Source: [Haemophilus] ducreyi (GTDB lineage: Bacteria; Pseudomonadota; Gammaproteobacteria; Enterobacterales; Pasteurellaceae). From it: DNA of 64,000 nt. The notes beneath the pieces were generated by a model. That model made no database searches and had not been told where the DNA came from. It worked only from the letters and a program-made list of their open reading frames with translations. The stretch covers positions 124,001 through 188,000 of the forward strand of contig NZ_FOJC01000001.1 in assembly GCF_900109315.1 (NCBI RefSeq), written 5' to 3'. Each line of letters opens with the position of its first letter. Position 1 is the first letter of the stretch. A program made the translations under genes and the position numbers. Below are positions 61,518 through 64,000 of the stretch, one piece after another.

Positions 61518-62738
61518 ATGAAATTACCAATTTATTTGGATTACGCTGCAACAACACCGATGGATGAACGGGTTGTGCAAAAAATGATGCAATATATGAC
61601 TAAAGAGGGCATCTTTGGTAATCCTGCTTCACGTTCTCATAAATTTGGTTGGGAAGCTGAAGAAGCGGTTGATATCGCCCGTAATCATATTACTGATTTA
61701 ATCGGTGCCGACTCGCGTGAAATTGTGTTTACCTCAGGTGCAACTGAGTCTGACAATTTAGCCATTAAAGGCGCGGCACACTTTTATCAAACGAAAGGTA
61801 AACATATCATCACGCTTAAGACTGAACATAAAGCTGTGCTAGATACTTGCCGTCAATTAGAACGCGAAGGGTTTGAGGTGACTTACTTAGAGCCTGAGTC
61901 AGATGGTTTGTTAGATTTAACTAAATTAGTTGAGGCGATCCGTCCAGATACGATTTTAATTTCAATTATGCATGTAAATAATGAAATTGGTGTAGTGCAA
62001 GATATTAAAGCGATTGGTGAGATTTGTCGTGCACGTAAAATTATTTTTCACGTAGATGCTACACAGTCAGTTGGCAAATTAGCGGTCAATGTACAAGAAC
62101 TAAAAGTGGATTTAATGTCTTTTTCTAGCCATAAATTATATGGGCCAAAAGGTATTGGTGGTTTATATGTGTGTCGTAAACCGCGGATTAGGATTGAAGC
62201 CATTATTCACGGTGGCGGCCATGAGCGTGGTATGCGTTCTGGCACCTTACCAGTACATCAAATTGTTGGTATGGGGGAAGCCTATCGCATTGCCAAAGAA
62301 GAAATGGCAACAGAGATGCCACGTTTAAAAGCCTTGCGCGATCGTTTATATCACGGCTTTCAAGCAATTGAAGAAGTGTACGTGAATGGTTCAATGGAAG
62401 AAGGTAAGCGGGTTGATACTAATTTAAATATGAGTTTTAACTTTGTTGAGGGAGAATCGTTAATGATGGCGTTAAGAGATATTGCGGTATCTTCGGGGTC
62501 AGCTTGTACCTCAGCAAGTTTAGAGCCATCTTATGTATTACGTGCAATTGGCCGTAATGATGAATTAGCCCATAGCTCAATTCGTTTTTCATTAGGTCGT
62601 TGGACAACAGAAGAAGAAATTGATTACACCATTGAATTAGTGAAGAAATCGATTTTAAAGCTTCGAGAGCTTTCTCCATTATGGGAAATGTTTAAAGAAG
62701 GTATTGATTTAAGCAAAATTGAGTGGAATCACCATTAA
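61518..62738 (+). CDS. iscS: Cysteine desulfurase IscS
   Basis: IscS is the PLP enzyme that supplies sulfur from cysteine for Fe-S clusters, tRNA thiolation and cofactors. The 406-residue protein starts [23 protein letters not shown] Lys206 is in [12 protein letters not shown] and the sulfur-carrying Cys330 in [16 protein letters not shown]. The start at 61518 has AGGAG upstream and equals the family N terminus. Confidence 0.97.
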   Translation: MKLPIYLDYAATTPMDERVVQKMMQYMTKEGIFGNPASRSHKFGWEAEEAVDIARNHITDLIGADSREIVFTSGATESDNLAIKGAAHFYQTKGKHIITLKTEHKAVLDTCRQLEREGFEVTYLEPESDGLLDLTKLVEAIRPDTILISIMHVNNEIGVVQDIKAIGEICRARKIIFHVDATQSVGKLAVNVQELKVDLMSFSSHKLYGPKGIGGLYVCRKPRIRIEAIIHGGGHERGMRSGTLPVHQIVGMGEAYRIAKEEMATEMPRLKALRDRLYHGFQAIEEVYVNGSMEEGKRVDTNLNMSFNFVEGESLMMALRDIAVSSGSACTSASLEPSYVLRAIGRNDELAHSSIRFSLGRWTTEEEIDYTIELVKKSILKLRELSPLWEMFKEGIDLSKIEWNHH

Positions 62739-62785
62739 TTTAAATAAATTAACGTGACTCAACGTTTAATTAAGGGAAATAAAAT

Positions 62786-63169
62786 ATGGCGTATAGCGAT
62801 AAAGTAATAGACCATTATGAGAACCCTCGTAATGTTGGCACCTTTGATAAAGAAGCTACTGATGTTGGAACTGGAATGGTAGGTGCACCAGCCTGTGGTG
62901 ATATTTTACGGTTACAAATTAAAGTCAATGACGATGGCATTATTGAAGATGCACGTTTTAAAGCCTATGGCTGTGGTTCAGCAATTGCTTCTAGCTCACT
63001 GATTACCGAATGGGTAAAAGGAAAATCATTGGACGAAGCCGGTGCGATTAAGAATAGTGATATTGCAGAAGAGCTTGAATTACCCCCAGTGAAAGTACAC
63101 TGTTCAATTCTTGCAGAAGATGCAATTAAAGCAGCAATTGCTGACTATAAAGAAAAGCAAGCTAAATAA
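62786..63169 (+). CDS. iscU: Fe-S cluster scaffold IscU
   Basis: The 127-residue scaffold has its three cluster Cys at 37 (GAPACGDIL), 63 (AYGCGSA) and 106 (VHCSIL), plus the HscA recognition motif LPPVK at 99-103. It assembles clusters with IscS and hands them on through HscA/HscB. Confidence 0.97.
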   Translation: MAYSDKVIDHYENPRNVGTFDKEATDVGTGMVGAPACGDILRLQIKVNDDGIIEDARFKAYGCGSAIASSSLITEWVKGKSLDEAGAIKNSDIAEELELPPVKVHCSILAEDAIKAAIADYKEKQAK

Positions 63170-63185
63170 GTTTTACTTATAATGG

Positions 63186-63253
63186 CACGGAAACTACGAT
63201 AAGTGCTTGTTTTTCGCAAATTTTTTGCAAATTGGCTACGCTTGGTTTCCGTG
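63186..63253 (+). repeat. Inverted repeat between iscU and iscA
   Basis: CACGGAAAC and GTTTCCGTG (9 bp) enclose a 50-nt loop and are followed by TTTTATTT. It may reduce read-through or protect the iscRSU mRNA. In E. coli this gap is where RyhB-dependent decay leaves iscR intact, but that is upstream of iscS and is not implied here. Confidence 0.5.
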
Positions 63254-63302
63254 TTTTATTTATTAGCGATTGTTTTCATTTAACAGATTAAAAGGATATT
63301 TT

Positions 63303-63626
63303 ATGGCCATTACATTAACAGAGACTGCGGCGAATCGAGTCCGTACATTTTTAGAAAATCGAGGTAAAGGCATCGGTTTACGTTTAGGTGTAAAGACGTC
63401 AGGGTGCTCTGGATTGGCTTATGTTTTGGAATTTGTTGATGTATTAAATGAAGATGATCACGTGTTTGAACAGCACGGCATTAAAGTGATTGTCGATGAA
63501 AAAAGTTTAACTTATTTAGATGGAACAGAATTAGATTTTGTCAAAGAAGGCTTAAACGAAGGCTTTAAATATAGCAATCCGAATGTTAAAAATGAGTGCG
63601 GTTGTGGTGAAAGCTTTAGTGTTTAG
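63303..63626 (+). CDS. iscA: Fe-S assembly protein IscA
   Basis: The 107-residue A-type carrier has the three conserved Cys at 35 (TSGCSGLAY), 99 and 101 (NECGCGESF). The start at 63303 ([13 protein letters not shown]) has AAGGA upstream. An in-frame extension to 63270 is not family-like. It delivers Fe-S clusters to target proteins. Confidence 0.96.
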   Translation: MAITLTETAANRVRTFLENRGKGIGLRLGVKTSGCSGLAYVLEFVDVLNEDDHVFEQHGIKVIVDEKSLTYLDGTELDFVKEGLNEGFKYSNPNVKNECGCGESFSV

Positions 63627-63634
63627 GAGGAGCA

Positions 63635-64000
63635 ATGCGTAATCCATTTAGTTTGTTTAATTTGCCAGTGCAATTTCAGATTGATAACGCTCAGCTTTCT
63701 GAGCGTTATCTTGCTTTACAAAAGCAGTTTCATCCGGATAATTTTGCGAATCAACCTGCCGATAAACAATTAGCTGCGTTACAACAATCGGCAGATGTAA
63801 ATGAGGCATTACAAATCTTAAAAGATCCGATTGCCCGTGCAACGGCAATTATTGAGATTAATACGGGAATCGTGAAAAATCTTGAAGAGAATAGTCAGCA
63901 AGATCTTGATTTTTTAATGCAACATATGGAATGGCACGAAAAATTAGACAGTATTGAAAACAGTCGATCCGAACAGCAATTAGCTGATTTTTTAAAACAG
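63635..64000 (+). CDS. hscB: Fe-S co-chaperone HscB (3' end beyond the window)
   Basis: The first 122 residues of HscB are present. The J-domain reads MRNPFSLFNLPVQFQIDNAQ, with FHPDNFANQPADKQLAALQQ carrying the HPD motif that stimulates HscA. The IscU-binding helical domain begins near EENSQQDLDFLMQHMEWHEK. AGGAGGAG precedes the ATG, 8 bp after iscA. hscA is expected next. Confidence 0.95.
   Translation, partial: MRNPFSLFNLPVQFQIDNAQLSERYLALQKQFHPDNFANQPADKQLAALQQSADVNEALQILKDPIARATAIIEINTGIVKNLEENSQQDLDFLMQHMEWHEKLDSIENSRSEQQLADFLKQ

Overview
The window is AT-rich chromosomal DNA from a gammaproteobacterium of the family Pasteurellaceae. Gene content and order are those of a Haemophilus/Actinobacillus-type core genome: zapA-6S RNA, rsgA-rnhB, gcvA-gcvB, rodZ-ispG-hisS-yfgM, rpsF-priB-rpsR-rplI and iscR-iscS-iscU-iscA-hscB. 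The 9-mer ACAAGCGGT occurs repeatedly on both strands (for example at 11533, 13014, 30413, 31476, 35187, 43146, 51345, and reversed at 13051). It is the core of the DNA uptake sequence of the Actinobacillus pleuropneumoniae-type clade, as opposed to AAGTGCGGT of the H. influenzae type. Several convergent gene ends are closed by inverted uptake-sequence cores that double as terminators. The species cannot be named from the sequence alone.

Layout. 1-3.4 kb: 5' part of putP, a gene-poor stretch with DnaA-box-like sites, 6S RNA, zapA, and ygfB/yjaG/hupA. 3.4-7.2 kb: thyA, a lipoprotein, bioB, a cold-shock protein and proQ. 7.3-12.3 kb: an envelope cluster of prc, ldtD, mepK and ycbL. 12.3-17.2 kb: a long leftward transcription unit rsgA-rnhB-sitC-sitD-hinT-ycfL-thiK. 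17.4-20.9 kb: the sRNA gcvB divergent from gcvA, then yjjG, cysB and a periplasmic protein. 21-26.3 kb: uvrD, argH and a decayed SulP transporter. 26.5-31.5 kb: rodZ-ispG-hisS-yfgM and pnuC. 31.5-34.5 kb: purD and the S6 operon. 34.7-42.8 kb: a periplasmic protein, a methyltransferase, yciO, rluB, ndk, metG, menC and rsuA. 42.8-46.8 kb: a lipoprotein, a broken torD-like chaperone, nfo, an SOS-controlled UmuD-like protein, grcA and ung. 46.8-60.6 kb: hrpA, a DUF441 protein, grpE, potD, a MATE pump with an internal stop, recB, ogt and fadL. 61-64 kb: the isc operon.

Regulation visible in the sequence: a tandem ArgR operator before argH, a PurR box before purD, an IscR type 1 site before iscR, a FadR-like site before fadL, a LexA box before uvrD, and a complete LexA-controlled promoter before the UmuD-like gene. 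Many intrinsic terminators are clear.

Two themes stand out. First, five genes carry lesions that leave the downstream reading frame readable (yjjG, sulP, yciO, a torD-family gene and a MATE pump), which suggests ongoing gene decay. Second, a UmuD-fold protein at 44821-45276 has His and Tyr where the catalytic Ser and Lys should be, yet sits behind a well-formed SOS promoter with no umuC downstream.
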